From contig JAMFSE010000111.1 of NCBI GenBank assembly GCA_026225115.1, positions 1-44,929 on the forward strand: a stretch of DNA of 44,929 nucleotides, in the 5' to 3' direction. Positions 8,513 through 17,205 of this stretch are shown here, one piece after another; the first letter of the stretch is position 1, and every line of letters starts with the position of its first letter. The notes under the pieces are model-generated. The model had not been told where the DNA came from, made no database searches, and saw nothing but the letters and a program-made list of their open reading frames with translations. Origin of the DNA: Rhodovastum atsumiense. GTDB taxonomy: Bacteria; Pseudomonadota; Alphaproteobacteria; Acetobacterales; Acetobacteraceae. Both the position numbers and the translations under genes were made by a program.

Positions 8513-9205
8513 CTAGTTCTGCATCTCAACCAGCCGGAACAACCCAAACGGCGACATCGCCTTAACCGTCGCGGCCGTCAAATCCGTCTCCGCGAACATA
8601 TGTCCAATCCGAAAATCTGGATGCCATCCCAGAACCGAGGACAGCGGCGCCAGCGCCCGCTCAACCCACCAGACCGGGCCCCGCTCCACCGCAAAATGAT
8701 TGACGAACAGAATCTTGCCGCCGGGCCTCACCACCCGCCGCAGCTCCGCGACCAGGCTGCGCGGATTGGGCACCACGCTCGCCACAAACATCGCCACCGC
8801 TATATCGAACTGCCCGTCGGCAAAACTCGTCGCCTGCGCGTCCATCTCCAGCAGCGCCTCGATATTGCGCAATCCGGTATCCGCCACCCGCTCGCGCGCC
8901 AGCTCCAGCATCGGCGCCGAAAGATCGATCCCGGTCACCCGCTTGTCAGCCGTATACAGCGGCAAAGCGAGCCCGGTCCCGACGCCGACTTCCAGCACGT
9001 TCTCGCCGGCGGTCCGGTTGACGGCAGCAACAGCCCCCTGCCTTGCGGCCCCGGAAATCACCCCAAAGCCATAATCATACATGCCGGCCCAGCGGTGATA
9101 GGCCTTCTGCACGGCATGCGAATCCATCGGCGCCTTGGGCCCAAGCGAGCTCGAACCCCGCCCGCCAAGTTTTAGCGATTTTGTCGCGCCGTAAGCCTCG
9201 GCCAT
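8513..9205 (-). CDS. pmtA: Phosphatidylethanolamine N-methyltransferase, Rhodobacter-type
   Basis: A 230-residue class I SAM methyltransferase. Motif I is NVLEVGVGTGLALPLY (69-84), followed by VTGIDLSAPML, and the post-motif block RRVVRPGGKILFVNHF is present. The arrangement and the AYHRWAGMYDYGFG start of the domain match the Rhodobacter PmtA branch, which methylates phosphatidylethanolamine to phosphatidylcholine. The ATG at 9203-9205 has AAGGGTGG upstream, so I set the start there; the frame is open further upstream but that stretch lies in the rph end. A ubiquinone or other methyltransferase is the alternative. Confidence 0.82.
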   Translation of the reverse strand: MAEAYGATKSLKLGGRGSSSLGPKAPMDSHAVQKAYHRWAGMYDYGFGVISGAARQGAVAAVNRTAGENVLEVGVGTGLALPLYTADKRVTGIDLSAPMLELARERVADTGLRNIEALLEMDAQATSFADGQFDIAVAMFVASVVPNPRSLVAELRRVVRPGGKILFVNHFAVERGPVWWVERALAPLSSVLGWHPDFRIGHMFAETDLTAATVKAMSPFGLFRLVEMQN

Positions 9206-9284
9206 GTTTCCACCCTTAGCTGTAACCAAAATGCCATTAAGCCTTTGGCGCAAAACATGGGGTCGAGGCAATGGCTGGCTCAAT

Positions 9285-10004
9285 TCAATTCCCGATAATC
9301 GCCGTCTGGGCTGCGAATAATTCCGCGGTGCCAGCCCGCGCCAGGGCCAGAAGTGCCGCAAACGCGGCATCGTCGAACGTCGCTTTTTCGGCGGTCGCCT
9401 GAATCTCCACAATCCCGCCGCCGCCGGTCAGGATAAAATTGGCATCGGCATCGGCCGCGGAATCTTCCGCGTAATCCAGGTCCAGCACCGGCACGCCATT
9501 ATAAATGCCGCAGGAAACCGCCGCCACCTGGCTCACCAGCGGGTTCACCTTGATGACATTCTTCGCCTGCAAATGCCGGATGGCCAGCGCCAGTGCGACA
9601 TACGCGCCGGTAATGCTGGCGCAGCGCGTTCCGCCATCGGCGTTCAGCACGTCGCAATCCAGTGTGATCGTCAGCTCGCCGAGCAGCTTGCGGTCCACAA
9701 CCGCCCGCAGGCTACGCCCGATCAGCCGCTGAATTTCCTGCGTCCGCCCGGATTGCTTGCCCCGTGCCGCCTCCCGGTCGCCGCGCGTATGCGTCGCCCG
9801 CGGCAGCATGCCGTATTCCGCCGTAATCCAGCCCTCGCCCTGGCCGCGCATGAATCCCGGCACCTTGCCCTCGTTGCTGGCGGTGCAAAGCACCTCCGTC
9901 CCACCCATCTTGATCAGTGCCGACCCCTCGGCATGGTGCGAAAAACCGGTGGTGATGCTGACTTCCCGCAGCGCGTCGAAATTCCGTCCCGATGGCCGTA
10001 TCAT
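9285..10004 (-). CDS. rph: Ribonuclease PH
   Basis: A 239-residue phosphorolytic exoribonuclease of normal length. It starts [15 protein letters not shown] and has the RNase PH hallmarks [44 protein letters not shown] and the Asp-rich catalytic run [12 protein letters not shown]. It trims tRNA 3' ends. It is divergent from hrcA across 65 bases, an arrangement common in alphaproteobacteria. Confidence 0.97.
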   Translation of the reverse strand: MIRPSGRNFDALREVSITTGFSHHAEGSALIKMGGTEVLCTASNEGKVPGFMRGQGEGWITAEYGMLPRATHTRGDREAARGKQSGRTQEIQRLIGRSLRAVVDRKLLGELTITLDCDVLNADGGTRCASITGAYVALALAIRHLQAKNVIKVNPLVSQVAAVSCGIYNGVPVLDLDYAEDSAADADANFILTGGGGIVEIQATAEKATFDDAAFAALLALARAGTAELFAAQTAIIGN

Positions 10005-10069
10005 GCGAATACCCTCAAATATCTTGCAATTATCTTGCGTGCGGGTGCTGCTTAGCGGAGGTTAACCCC

Positions 10070-11146
10070 ATGGACCATAGCCACAAACCGATCCCTCGCC
10101 CGCCTGCTCGCCTGCCGCCCGGGCTGGACATGCGCTCAGCCGCCATCCTGCGGGAAATCGTCGAGCAATATGTGGAGACCGGCGAGCCGATGGGCAGCCG
10201 CACCCTCTCCCGCCTGCTGCCGCTCAACCTCTCGCCCGCCACCATCCGCAATGTCATGGCGGATCTGACCGACGCCGGCCTGCTGTTCTCACCCCACACC
10301 TCCGCCGGCCGGCTGCCGACCGACCGCGGCCTGCGCCTGTTCGTCGACGGGCTGCTGCAATTCGGCGAGCTTTCGGACGATGAACGCAACACCATCAACA
10401 CCACGCTCGTGCAATCCGGCCGGTCCCTGCAGGAAACCCTGGCCCAGGCCAGCACCATGCTCTCCGGCCTGTCCTCCGCCGCCGGGCTGGTGCTCGCCCC
10501 CAAAGGCGACGGCCCGGTAAAACACATCGAATTTGTCCCCTTAAGCCCCGGCCGCGCTTTGGTCGTTCTGGTCTCGGCCGACGGCCAGGTCGAAAACCGC
10601 ATCGTCGAAACCCCGCTCGGCATGCCGCCCTCGGCCCTGCAGCAAGCCAGCAACTATCTGAACGCCCAGCTCTCCGGCCTCTCTTTAAGCGAACTCCGCC
10701 TGCGCGTGACCGCCGACATCGGCGCCGACCGCACCGCTTTGGACGCACTCACCAACAGCGTCATCGAAGCCGGCCTCGCCACCTGGTCCAGCGAAGGCCG
10801 CGCCGGCTCGCTCATCCTGCGCGGTCAAAGCCGCCTGCTCGCCGATGTCGACCAGCTGGAAAAACTTGGCCACATCCAATCCCTGTTCGAGCGGCTGGAA
10901 ACCGAGGAAACCATGCTCCGCCTCCTCGACCTCGCCGAAACCTCCGACGGCGTGCGCATCGTCATCGGCGCGGAGTCCGGCCTGTTCGGCGCCGCCGGCG
11001 TCTCGATGGTGGTCGCCCCGGCCCGCAACGCCCAGGACCGCATCGTCGGCGCCATCGGCGTCATCGGCCCGACCCGCATCAACTACGGCAAAATCATCCC
11101 CGTCGTAGATTACACCGCCCGCGTCATCGGCAGGATGCTAGGGTAG
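10070..11146 (+). CDS. hrcA: Heat-inducible transcription repressor HrcA
   Basis: A 358-residue repressor. The N-terminal winged helix contains RSAAILREIVEQYVETGEPMGSRTLSR and LSPATIRNVMADL; the GAF-like core and the C-terminal TRINYGKIIPVVDYTARVI are typical. HrcA binds CIRCE inverted repeats at groE/dnaK operons. The ATG at 10070 has GGAGG eight bases upstream; an earlier in-frame ATG lies inside the rph gene and is rejected. No CIRCE element was seen here, and grpE/dnaK are not next to it; a glycosyltransferase follows instead. Confidence 0.95.
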   Translation: MDHSHKPIPRPPARLPPGLDMRSAAILREIVEQYVETGEPMGSRTLSRLLPLNLSPATIRNVMADLTDAGLLFSPHTSAGRLPTDRGLRLFVDGLLQFGELSDDERNTINTTLVQSGRSLQETLAQASTMLSGLSSAAGLVLAPKGDGPVKHIEFVPLSPGRALVVLVSADGQVENRIVETPLGMPPSALQQASNYLNAQLSGLSLSELRLRVTADIGADRTALDALTNSVIEAGLATWSSEGRAGSLILRGQSRLLADVDQLEKLGHIQSLFERLETEETMLRLLDLAETSDGVRIVIGAESGLFGAAGVSMVVAPARNAQDRIVGAIGVIGPTRINYGKIIPVVDYTARVIGRMLG

Positions 11147-11230
11147 ACACTTCCCCCCTCATGCCCGGGCGCTGCCCATCCACTCACGTCTTACTCGACT
11201 AACCTCCACAACAATACTACTCATGGTTGC

Positions 11231-12664
11231 ATGCGGATCGTTGCAACCCTGACGCTATCATTGCTGCTCCTAACCGCCGCCGCCCGCCTCCGGCCCCCCG
11301 AATACGACGAAGCCTATTCAATCTTCCTCACCGCCGGCGACCCCCGCCCCGCCTGGCCCCCGGGCGTCTTCCACCCAGCCGACATCCGCAACTTCTACCA
11401 AGGCACCCCCAGCCCAACCAAAATCGCCCAAGACCTTCGCACCGGCGACGTCCACCCCCCGCTCTATTTCTGGACCCTCGAATATTGGAGGCGCCTGACC
11501 GGCCCCAGCTGGTTCGCCGCCCGCATGCTCTCCGTCACATTTTCAATCGCCGCACTCGCGGCATTGGCTTGGCTCGCCGCCCTCGCCGAAATCCCGGCCG
11601 CCACCCCATTGCTAATCATCCTGCTCAGCTATGGTTTCACCTATACCGGCATCGTCGCCCGCGGCTTCGCCCTTGCGCAATTTCTGAACATCCTAGGCGT
11701 AGCACTAACCTTTCAGGCATCAAAAAACCGCAACCGGGGCTTCGCCTTTTTCGGAGGCGTGGCATTCGGCGCCGCCGGCTTCAGCAACTACCTTGCAATC
11801 TTCATAGGCGCCGCCACGATACTCTGGCTTTCGACCTGCCGGACAAGAAGCTCAGCCATCCCAGCAGCCGTTGGACTAGCATTATTTCTAGGCCCGATCG
11901 GCTATTTTTTCATCGCCCAGCATAATTCCCGCAACGGCCAGTTCGCCGCCTTCTCACTTGTTCACGCAATATTCCTGCTGGCCAAAGACGCCGCCGCCGC
12001 CTGGTTCGGCGGCCTGCCGTTATATGCCGGCCACGCCGGCATTTTCATCGCCGCAGCAATCGCCACGCTCATTGCAATCTGCACCGGCTTCATCATCAAA
12101 AACTGGCAGCGAAAATTATCCCCTTTCGCCGTCGCCGCCCTTGCCACCCCGGCAGGCTTGCTGGTGCTCGGCCTCATATTCAATAACACCCCGATAGAGA
12201 TTCGCTACCTCGCCTTCGGCCTGCCCTTCCTCGCTTTGCTCCTGTCGCAAACCTTGCCGCGCCCTTTGCTGGTCCTAGTCCTCGGACTCGAGGCCTGCGG
12301 CATCATCGGCCTCATATCCGCCCCCATCACCATGCAGCCTCAGGGCATCGCGGCACGGCGCTTAAGTCAATTCGCAACCCCGTCATCCCTGGTCCTGCTC
12401 CCCTTCGGCAACGACGGCGTCGGCATTCCCGGCCCCTTCATCGCCGCGGCGCCGGACAACCTCCGGCTCGAACTCATCAAACCATCACCGTTCCCCAATC
12501 TCGCAGGCGAACGGCGCATCATCCTTTTAACCATCCAAATCGATGCCGCCAGCAAACAAGCCGTTGCCGCCGCCTTGACGAAATTTAACGCGGATCCCTG
12601 CTGGACTTTGAAAGCTTCAACAATGTTGCTGAACGTTTTCAGCCGAACCTGCAGCCGCGATTAA
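11231..12664 (+). CDS. GT-C fold membrane glycosyltransferase (ArnT/PMT-like)
   Basis: A 477-residue polytopic protein with about 10-12 hydrophobic helices. The first periplasmic loop holds the acidic pair D26-E27 in PPEYDEAYS, and DVHPPLYFW at 73-81 matches the conserved loop of lipid-linked glycosyltransferases of the ArnT/PMT/DUF-type GT-C group. Such enzymes move sugars from polyprenyl carriers to lipids or proteins on the periplasmic side. Substrate cannot be told. The ATG at 11231 has no good ribosome site, so the start is uncertain by a few codons. It follows hrcA by 84 bases on the same strand but has no functional link to it. Confidence 0.75.
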   Translation: MRIVATLTLSLLLLTAAARLRPPEYDEAYSIFLTAGDPRPAWPPGVFHPADIRNFYQGTPSPTKIAQDLRTGDVHPPLYFWTLEYWRRLTGPSWFAARMLSVTFSIAALAALAWLAALAEIPAATPLLIILLSYGFTYTGIVARGFALAQFLNILGVALTFQASKNRNRGFAFFGGVAFGAAGFSNYLAIFIGAATILWLSTCRTRSSAIPAAVGLALFLGPIGYFFIAQHNSRNGQFAAFSLVHAIFLLAKDAAAAWFGGLPLYAGHAGIFIAAAIATLIAICTGFIIKNWQRKLSPFAVAALATPAGLLVLGLIFNNTPIEIRYLAFGLPFLALLLSQTLPRPLLVLVLGLEACGIIGLISAPITMQPQGIAARRLSQFATPSSLVLLPFGNDGVGIPGPFIAAAPDNLRLELIKPSPFPNLAGERRIILLTIQIDAASKQAVAAALTKFNADPCWTLKASTMLLNVFSRTCSRD

Positions 12665-12708
12665 AGCCACATTAAAACACCGCAGGATTTATCTTTTTAA
12701 AAGCTCCT

Positions 12709-12720
12709 GGTTTGCAAACC
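12709..12720. promoter_or_regulatory. 12-bp perfect palindrome upstream of transglutaminase gene
   Basis: GGTTTGCAAACC at 12709-12720 is its own reverse complement and is flanked by near-symmetric CCT/GGG. It sits 48 bases before the start codon and could be an operator for a dimeric repressor. No promoter hexamers were recognised with confidence, so this is only a candidate site. Confidence 0.3.
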
Positions 12721-12768
12721 GGGTCAATCACGCCCACTAGATGGTCGAACGTAAGGAGTTTGCCGAAT

Positions 12769-13578
12769 ATGAAGATCAGGCTGGGTTACGACATCACAAT
12801 AACCCATCCGCAATACACGCCAATGTTGCTGATGTTGAACATTCACTATTCGCGCGCCTCCCATATCATCATTCCCGATCACCTGATCACCACGCCCGCC
12901 GTCCACGTCACGCAATACCGTGACAGCTTCGGCAACTGGTGCTCACGCCTGGTCGCACCTCCGGGCCCGATCCGCTTCCAGACCGACGCGCTGATCTTCG
13001 ATCCAGGCACGCTCGATCGCTACGAACCGGACGCCATCCAGCACGATGTTTCGGAATTGCCCGACGAATGCATGCAGTTTCTGCTCGGCAGCCGGTATTG
13101 CGAAACCGACAAGCTGATGGACGTCGCCTGGGCCAATTTCAACTCAGCCCCCCTCGGCTGGGGCCGCGTCCAGGCCATCTGTGATTTCGTGCATAACCAC
13201 ATCACCTTCGGCTATAACTACGCACGCAGCTCCCGCACCGCCTTTGAGGGCTATCAGGAACGTGTCGGCGTCTGCCGCGACTTCGCGCATCTGGCCGTCA
13301 CCCTCTGCCGCGCCATGAACATCCCGGCCCGCTATTGCACCGGCTATCTCGGCGATATCGGCGTGCCGCGCGACCCGGCGCCGATGGATTTCAGCGCCTG
13401 GTTCGAAGTCTATCTCGGCAATCACTGGCACACCTTCGACGCCCGCCACAACCGACGCCGTACCGCCCGCGTGCTGATCGCCCGCGGCCGCGACGCCGCC
13501 GACATCGCCATCTCAACCCATTTCGGCCCCAGCATATTGAACAACTTCACGGTATTTACCGACGAAGTTTTCGATTAG
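12769..13578 (+). CDS. Transglutaminase-like cysteine protein
   Basis: A 269-residue protein of the COG1305 transglutaminase-like superfamily. The nucleophile region is RVGVCRDFAHLA with Cys169, and the C-terminal part has DFSAWFEVYLGNHWHTFDARHN (Asp224). The position of the usual catalytic His (DxHAW) carries Ser209 here, which from memory is common in this subgroup. The N-terminal beta domain (1-110) is typical. AAGGAG lies ten bases before the ATG at 12769, which excludes the longer upstream frame. The protein lacks a signal peptide. It is likely a peptidase-like or amidase-like enzyme; the substrate is unknown. Confidence 0.85.
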   Translation: MKIRLGYDITITHPQYTPMLLMLNIHYSRASHIIIPDHLITTPAVHVTQYRDSFGNWCSRLVAPPGPIRFQTDALIFDPGTLDRYEPDAIQHDVSELPDECMQFLLGSRYCETDKLMDVAWANFNSAPLGWGRVQAICDFVHNHITFGYNYARSSRTAFEGYQERVGVCRDFAHLAVTLCRAMNIPARYCTGYLGDIGVPRDPAPMDFSAWFEVYLGNHWHTFDARHNRRRTARVLIARGRDAADIAISTHFGPSILNNFTVFTDEVFD

Positions 13579-13590
13579 GGATTTACAGAA

Positions 13591-13695
13591 ACACTTCTTT
13601 TTCTGAAGAAAAAGAAGCAAAAAGACTTTTGTACTCTGGGGCATGGGCGTTGACGACGCCACAGCCCATGCCCCGATTAATAGAAGTTTTTTGCC
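13591..13695. repeat. Dispersed AT-hairpin repeat, copy 2, with GC hairpin core
   Basis: The left arm is CTTCTTTTTCT-GA-AGAAAAAGAAG (13594-13617) plus CAAAAAGACTTTT. The core is a perfect 11-bp GC stem, GGGGCATGGGC (13638-13648) with GCCCATGCCCC (13664-13674). A decayed right arm (GAAGTTTTTTGCC) follows. It fills the gap between two convergent genes and can act as a bidirectional terminator. This copy shows best that the whole family is a long palindrome: arm, GC core, inverted arm. Confidence 0.85.
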
Positions 13696-14154
13696 TTATC
13701 CTTCGATCGCCCTTCTTGCAGCCGTTGCCAGTTCATCCGCGCGATCATTCATCTTATCCCCGGAATGGCCGCGCACCCATCGCCACTCAATCGTATGCGC
13801 TTTCGCCGCCTCCAGAATCCGCCGCCACAGATCCATATTCTTCACAGGATCCCCAGCCGCGTTCCGCCAGTTCTTCCGAACCCAGCCGGTATGCCAGCGG
13901 GTAATGCCGTTCTTCAAATATTCGCTGTCGGTATGCAGAATAATCGTACACGGCCGCTTCAACGCTTCCAACGCCTCAGCCGCCGCCGTCAGCTCCATCC
14001 GGTTATTGGTGGTTTCCGCAGCCGCACCCGAAAGCTCGCGCACGCTCCCCTTGAACCGCATAATAGCCGCCCAGCCGCCCGGTCCCGGATTTGGCTTGCA
14101 CCCGCCATCGGTCCAGATTTCCACAACCTGATCGGCCGGCGCATCAGAGTCCAT
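13696..14154 (-). CDS. rnhA: Ribonuclease HI
   Basis: A 152-residue RNase HI, close to the E. coli length. All catalytic residues are visible: Asp16 in WTDGGCKPNPGPGG, Glu54 in NNRMELTAAAEAL, Asp76 in LHTDSEYL, His130 in VRGHSG and Asp137 in NDRADELA. It degrades the RNA strand of RNA-DNA hybrids. The ATG at 14152-14154 is preceded by GAGG and overlaps the end of thrB by 11 bases, so translation is coupled; a start six codons earlier is possible. The stop codon directly adjoins the repeat element to the left. Confidence 0.96.
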   Translation of the reverse strand: MDSDAPADQVVEIWTDGGCKPNPGPGGWAAIMRFKGSVRELSGAAAETTNNRMELTAAAEALEALKRPCTIILHTDSEYLKNGITRWHTGWVRKNWRNAAGDPVKNMDLWRRILEAAKAHTIEWRWVRGHSGDKMNDRADELATAARRAIEG

Positions 14155-15103
14155 AAGCCGCCTCCGAGGCAACGTCGCGGTGAAAACGCAGACGCCGATA
14201 ATAATCCAGCGGGTCCTTCGGCGTCACCAGCGCGCCCTGCGCCTCGTTGAGCCAATCATACAGCCGGGTCAGCAGAAAGCGCATCGCGGAGCCCTGGGCC
14301 AGCACCGGCAACGCGGCGCGCTCCGCCGCCGTCAGCGCCCGATGCGCCATATAGCCGCGCAACAACGCCCGGGACTTGGTGACATTGAAACTGAAATCGC
14401 GCTCAAAGCACCAGGCGTTCAGGCAAACCGCCACGTCATAGGCGTAAAAATCGGTCGCGGCGAAATAGAAATCGATCAGCCCGGAGATTTTGCCGTCCAG
14501 AAAAAACACATTATCGGGGAACAGATCGGCATGGATATGGCCGGACGGCAGGTCCTTCGGCCATTCCCGCAAAATATTCTGCAAGGCGCCGCTCAACTCC
14601 GTACCGAGGTTCGCCATCACCTCATCCGCCCGGTCCAGGCATTTTTCCAGCAACGGCGCCCAGCCCTCCGGCCCCAGCGCATTTTCCCGCACTGGCGCAA
14701 ACCCCTGGCCCGCCAGGTGGAACCGGGCCAGCGCCGCACCCAGCAGCTCGCAATGCTCAACCGTCGCCCGGCGCGGCCAGACGCCCGGCAAAAACGTGGT
14801 AATCGCCGCAATCCGGCCGGCCAGCGGGTTCAAATTCGCGCCGCTCATTGCCCTGACCGGCAGCGGACAAGGCAGCCCCTGCGCCGCCAGATGCTCCATC
14901 AACCCCAGAAACCAGGGCAAATCCGCCGGATCCACCCGCTTTTCATACAAAGTGAGGATAAAATCGCCGGTGGTCGTTTTCAGCGCGTAGTTGCTGTTCT
15001 CCACCCCTTCGGCGATGCCGCGAAAGGCGACGACCCCGCCGATATCAAACAGCGCGAGAAACGCGGTCAGGGCCTCGTCGGTCACTTCGGTATAAACAGC
15101 CAT
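14144..15103 (-). CDS. thrB: Homoserine kinase (type II, APH fold)
   Basis: A 319-residue kinase with the aminoglycoside-phosphotransferase fold. It begins MAVYTEVTDEALTAFLALFDIG, has the Ala/Lys ATP site (NYALKTTTGDFILTLYEKR), the Brenner-type catalytic loop SGHIHADLFPDNV and the metal-binding GLIDFYFA. It phosphorylates homoserine in threonine synthesis. The thrB-rnhA pairing is common in alphaproteobacteria, often with ispH upstream, but ispH is absent here; a divergent lipoprotein gene starts on the other side. Confidence 0.95.
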   Translation of the reverse strand: MAVYTEVTDEALTAFLALFDIGGVVAFRGIAEGVENSNYALKTTTGDFILTLYEKRVDPADLPWFLGLMEHLAAQGLPCPLPVRAMSGANLNPLAGRIAAITTFLPGVWPRRATVEHCELLGAALARFHLAGQGFAPVRENALGPEGWAPLLEKCLDRADEVMANLGTELSGALQNILREWPKDLPSGHIHADLFPDNVFFLDGKISGLIDFYFAATDFYAYDVAVCLNAWCFERDFSFNVTKSRALLRGYMAHRALTAAERAALPVLAQGSAMRFLLTRLYDWLNEAQGALVTPKDPLDYYRRLRFHRDVASEAAYGL

Positions 15104-15147
15104 GCGCGTAGATGACCGGACGAAAAATATCTGGCAAGGGTGGCGCC

Positions 15148-15684
15148 ATGAAACACCCTGCCCTATCCCTGGCCCCCCGCTTGCCTCTGGCCCTCCTCGC
15201 CCTCTCCGCTTTGGCCGCCTGCAGCGCCGAGCCGCCCATCAGCACCAACTGCCCAAATGTCGCCGTCCTGGAACAGGGCAGCACGCTGACGACCTTCCTG
15301 CCGGGCCGCACCGACATTGCCGCGCAAATAATCAGCGCCCGTATCACCGGGGTCGCCGGCACCTGCCAGCTTCTGAAAAAGAAGAATGAGCTGAAAGTCA
15401 CTTTCCAGGCCGGCTTCGCGGCCACCAACGGGCCCGCCAACACCAGCGCCAACCTGGTCCTCCCCTATCTCATCTCCACCAGCGTCGGAAACAACATCCT
15501 CTCGGTGACCAACAACACCATCCCGCTCAAGTTCAACGGTAATGAGTCCGCCGCCGCCGCCACAACCAAGCCTTTGACGGTGGTATTTCCCAACACATCG
15601 ACCACCGCCGACACCGATGTCCTGGTCAGCTTCCATCTGACTCCGGACCAGCTGGCCTATAATAACGCCCATCCCGGCCAGTAG
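15148..15684 (+). CDS. Putative lipoprotein of unknown function
   Basis: A 178-residue frame from ATG 15148 with GGGTGG upstream. The signal ends in the lipobox LSALAAC, with Cys25 as the lipidated residue. The rest is predicted beta-rich, with many Asn/Thr and no recognised enzymatic motif; NCPNVAVLEQGSTLTTFLPGR near the start is its most distinctive block. It is divergent from thrB and its 3' end faces yggS across 20 bases. I cannot assign a family. Confidence 0.75.
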   Translation: MKHPALSLAPRLPLALLALSALAACSAEPPISTNCPNVAVLEQGSTLTTFLPGRTDIAAQIISARITGVAGTCQLLKKKNELKVTFQAGFAATNGPANTSANLVLPYLISTSVGNNILSVTNNTIPLKFNGNESAAAATTKPLTVVFPNTSTTADTDVLVSFHLTPDQLAYNNAHPGQ

Positions 15685-15704
15685 CGCCCAAGCTTGTATG
15701 AAGA

Positions 15705-16370
15705 CTACGCGCGGCGCCCGAATATCGCCGAACCCACCCGCACATGGGTCGCCCCCGCGGCAATCGCGGCCTCAAAATCCGCGGACATGCCCATTGAGCG
15801 GACCGGCAGCCCATGCGCATCCGCCAGCCTGACAAGCTGCCGGAAATAAGGCGTGGGATCGGCATCCGCCGGCGGTATGCACATCAACCCTTGCAGGGCA
15901 TTGCCGAAGCGGCTCCGCATGGCGCCGATAAATCCATCCGCCGCTTGGGTCGCAACACCGGATTTCTGCGACTCGTCGCCGATATTAACCTGAACAAGCA
16001 AAACCGGGCACCGGCCCTCTGCCTCCGCCGCCTGGGCAATCGCGTCCGCCAGCCTTACCCGATCCAAGGTCTCGATCATATGCGCGAGCCTGACCGCGGC
16101 GGCAGCCTTGTTGCTCTGCAGCCCGCCGATCAAATGCAGTTTTGCGCCCGGATTGGCCGCCAGCAGCCCGCCAAATTTTCGCTCCGCCTCCTGTACCCGG
16201 TTTTCGCCAAAAACCATCTGGCCGGCAGCGATCGCTTCCGCCACCATCGCCTCCGGATGGGTTTTGGATACCGCCACCAGCGTGATATCCTTCGCATTGC
16301 GCCCGGCAGCAATCGCGGCAAGCGCTATCCTAGCCCGGATATCAGCCAAGGCAGCGGCGACAGACATCAT
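15705..16370 (-). CDS. YggS-family PLP homeostasis protein
   Basis: A 221-residue PLP-binding protein with the fold-type III barrel. The lysine region is ITLVAVSKTHPEA, the FGENRVQEAERK helix follows, and HLIGGLQSNKAAA is the family signature. The C-terminal phosphate-binding stretch is RSMGMSADFEAAIAAGATHVRVGSAIFG. Members control vitamin B6 and amino acid balance and have no known catalytic activity. It is divergent from the TMP-TenI gene, with 22 bases between the starts. The first two codons are both ATG; either may be used. Confidence 0.95.
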   Translation of the reverse strand: MMSVAAALADIRARIALAAIAAGRNAKDITLVAVSKTHPEAMVAEAIAAGQMVFGENRVQEAERKFGGLLAANPGAKLHLIGGLQSNKAAAAVRLAHMIETLDRVRLADAIAQAAEAEGRCPVLLVQVNIGDESQKSGVATQAADGFIGAMRSRFGNALQGLMCIPPADADPTPYFRQLVRLADAHGLPVRSMGMSADFEAAIAAGATHVRVGSAIFGRRA

Positions 16371-16392
16371 CTAAGGCGTTATTAGAAGCAGC

Positions 16393-16977
16393 ATGGACGC
16401 ACGGTTACTGGCCTGGGCGCGCGCGGTAAAGCAGCGGCGGCGCGGCAAATGTCCGGTTCTATGGCTGTTCACCGATGCCCGGCGCCTGCCCGACCCGCTG
16501 CCCGCAATCGCGAAACTGCCGAAACGCCTATCCGGCGTGGTCTTCCGGCATGACGAAGCGCCCCATCGGGCAGCTTTGGCCGGCCGTGTCGCCGCCTTAT
16601 GCCGGGCACGGCAAATTCCGCTCGTCATCGCCGGCGATGCCCGGTTGGCAGCCGCATCAGGCGCCGGCATGCACCTTCGCCGCGGCTTCTGGCCCGGCCC
16701 GATTCGCACCCACCGGCTGGTCACAGCCTCGGCGCACAACGCCATTGAGCTCCGGCGCGCCGAAAAAACCGGAGCGCAAATTATTTTCCTCTCGCCCGCC
16801 TTTAATACGGCAAGCCATCCGGACCAGCCAGTTTTTGGGGCAGTCCGCTGGGCAAATATCGCGCAAACGGCCCGCAAGTCAGAAGTCTATGCTCTTGGTG
16901 GGGTTAGTAGGGAGAATATTAACCTTTTACCATGTTTTTGTGGTGGTGTGGGCGCCATTTCCGGCCTGTTTGCTTGA
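16393..16977 (+). CDS. Thiamine phosphate synthase / TenI-like protein
   Basis: A 194-residue TIM-barrel protein of the TMP-TENI family. Family features are WLFTDARRLPDPLP at the first strand, IPLVIAGDARLAAASGAGMHL, LSPAFNTASHPDQPVFG and VYALGGV. The classical ThiE substrate residues in the TK loop and the GQxD loop are not clear (GMHLRRGF here), so it could be a divergent ThiE or a non-synthase TenI-like protein. It is not in a thiamine operon. The ATG at 16393 leaves little room for a promoter shared with yggS. Confidence 0.78.
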   Translation: MDARLLAWARAVKQRRRGKCPVLWLFTDARRLPDPLPAIAKLPKRLSGVVFRHDEAPHRAALAGRVAALCRARQIPLVIAGDARLAAASGAGMHLRRGFWPGPIRTHRLVTASAHNAIELRRAEKTGAQIIFLSPAFNTASHPDQPVFGAVRWANIAQTARKSEVYALGGVSRENINLLPCFCGGVGAISGLFA

Positions 16978-16987
16978 TTTAACAGTA

Positions 16988-17005
16988 CTGTCACAAAGCT
17001 GTGGC
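16988..17005 (+). promoter_or_regulatory. Pho-box-like direct repeat upstream of porin
   Basis: CTGTCAC-AAAG-CTGTGGC at 16988-17005 has the 11-base period and spacer of a PhoB box. The first half matches CTGTCAT at six of seven bases, the second at only four. The second half also forms one arm of a perfect 8-bp stem (CTGTGGCT with AGCCACAG, 16999-17018), so it may only be a hairpin. It lies 200 bases before the porin start. Confidence 0.25.
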
Positions 17006-17205
17006 TATCCAGCCACAGTCAGTAGGAATTACCGAATTATGTCCAAACTGACATTGCCTGTTCAGGGTGTTCGGGCTTTTAACCCCTCGAACCGCCCCGC
17101 CCACAACCAGTGGATCGGCAAAGCGGCGCTTCGAAACACGGCGTAAAACATGCGACTTAGTACGGCAGCAAACCCGCCGGAAAACGGCATCTAGGAGGTT
17201 TATAA

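Noticed and set aside
13394-13402. Ser in place of the catalytic His in the transglutaminase-like protein as a sign of inactivity.
   Set aside because: From memory this Ser occurs throughout this subgroup, so inactivation is not supported without an alignment.
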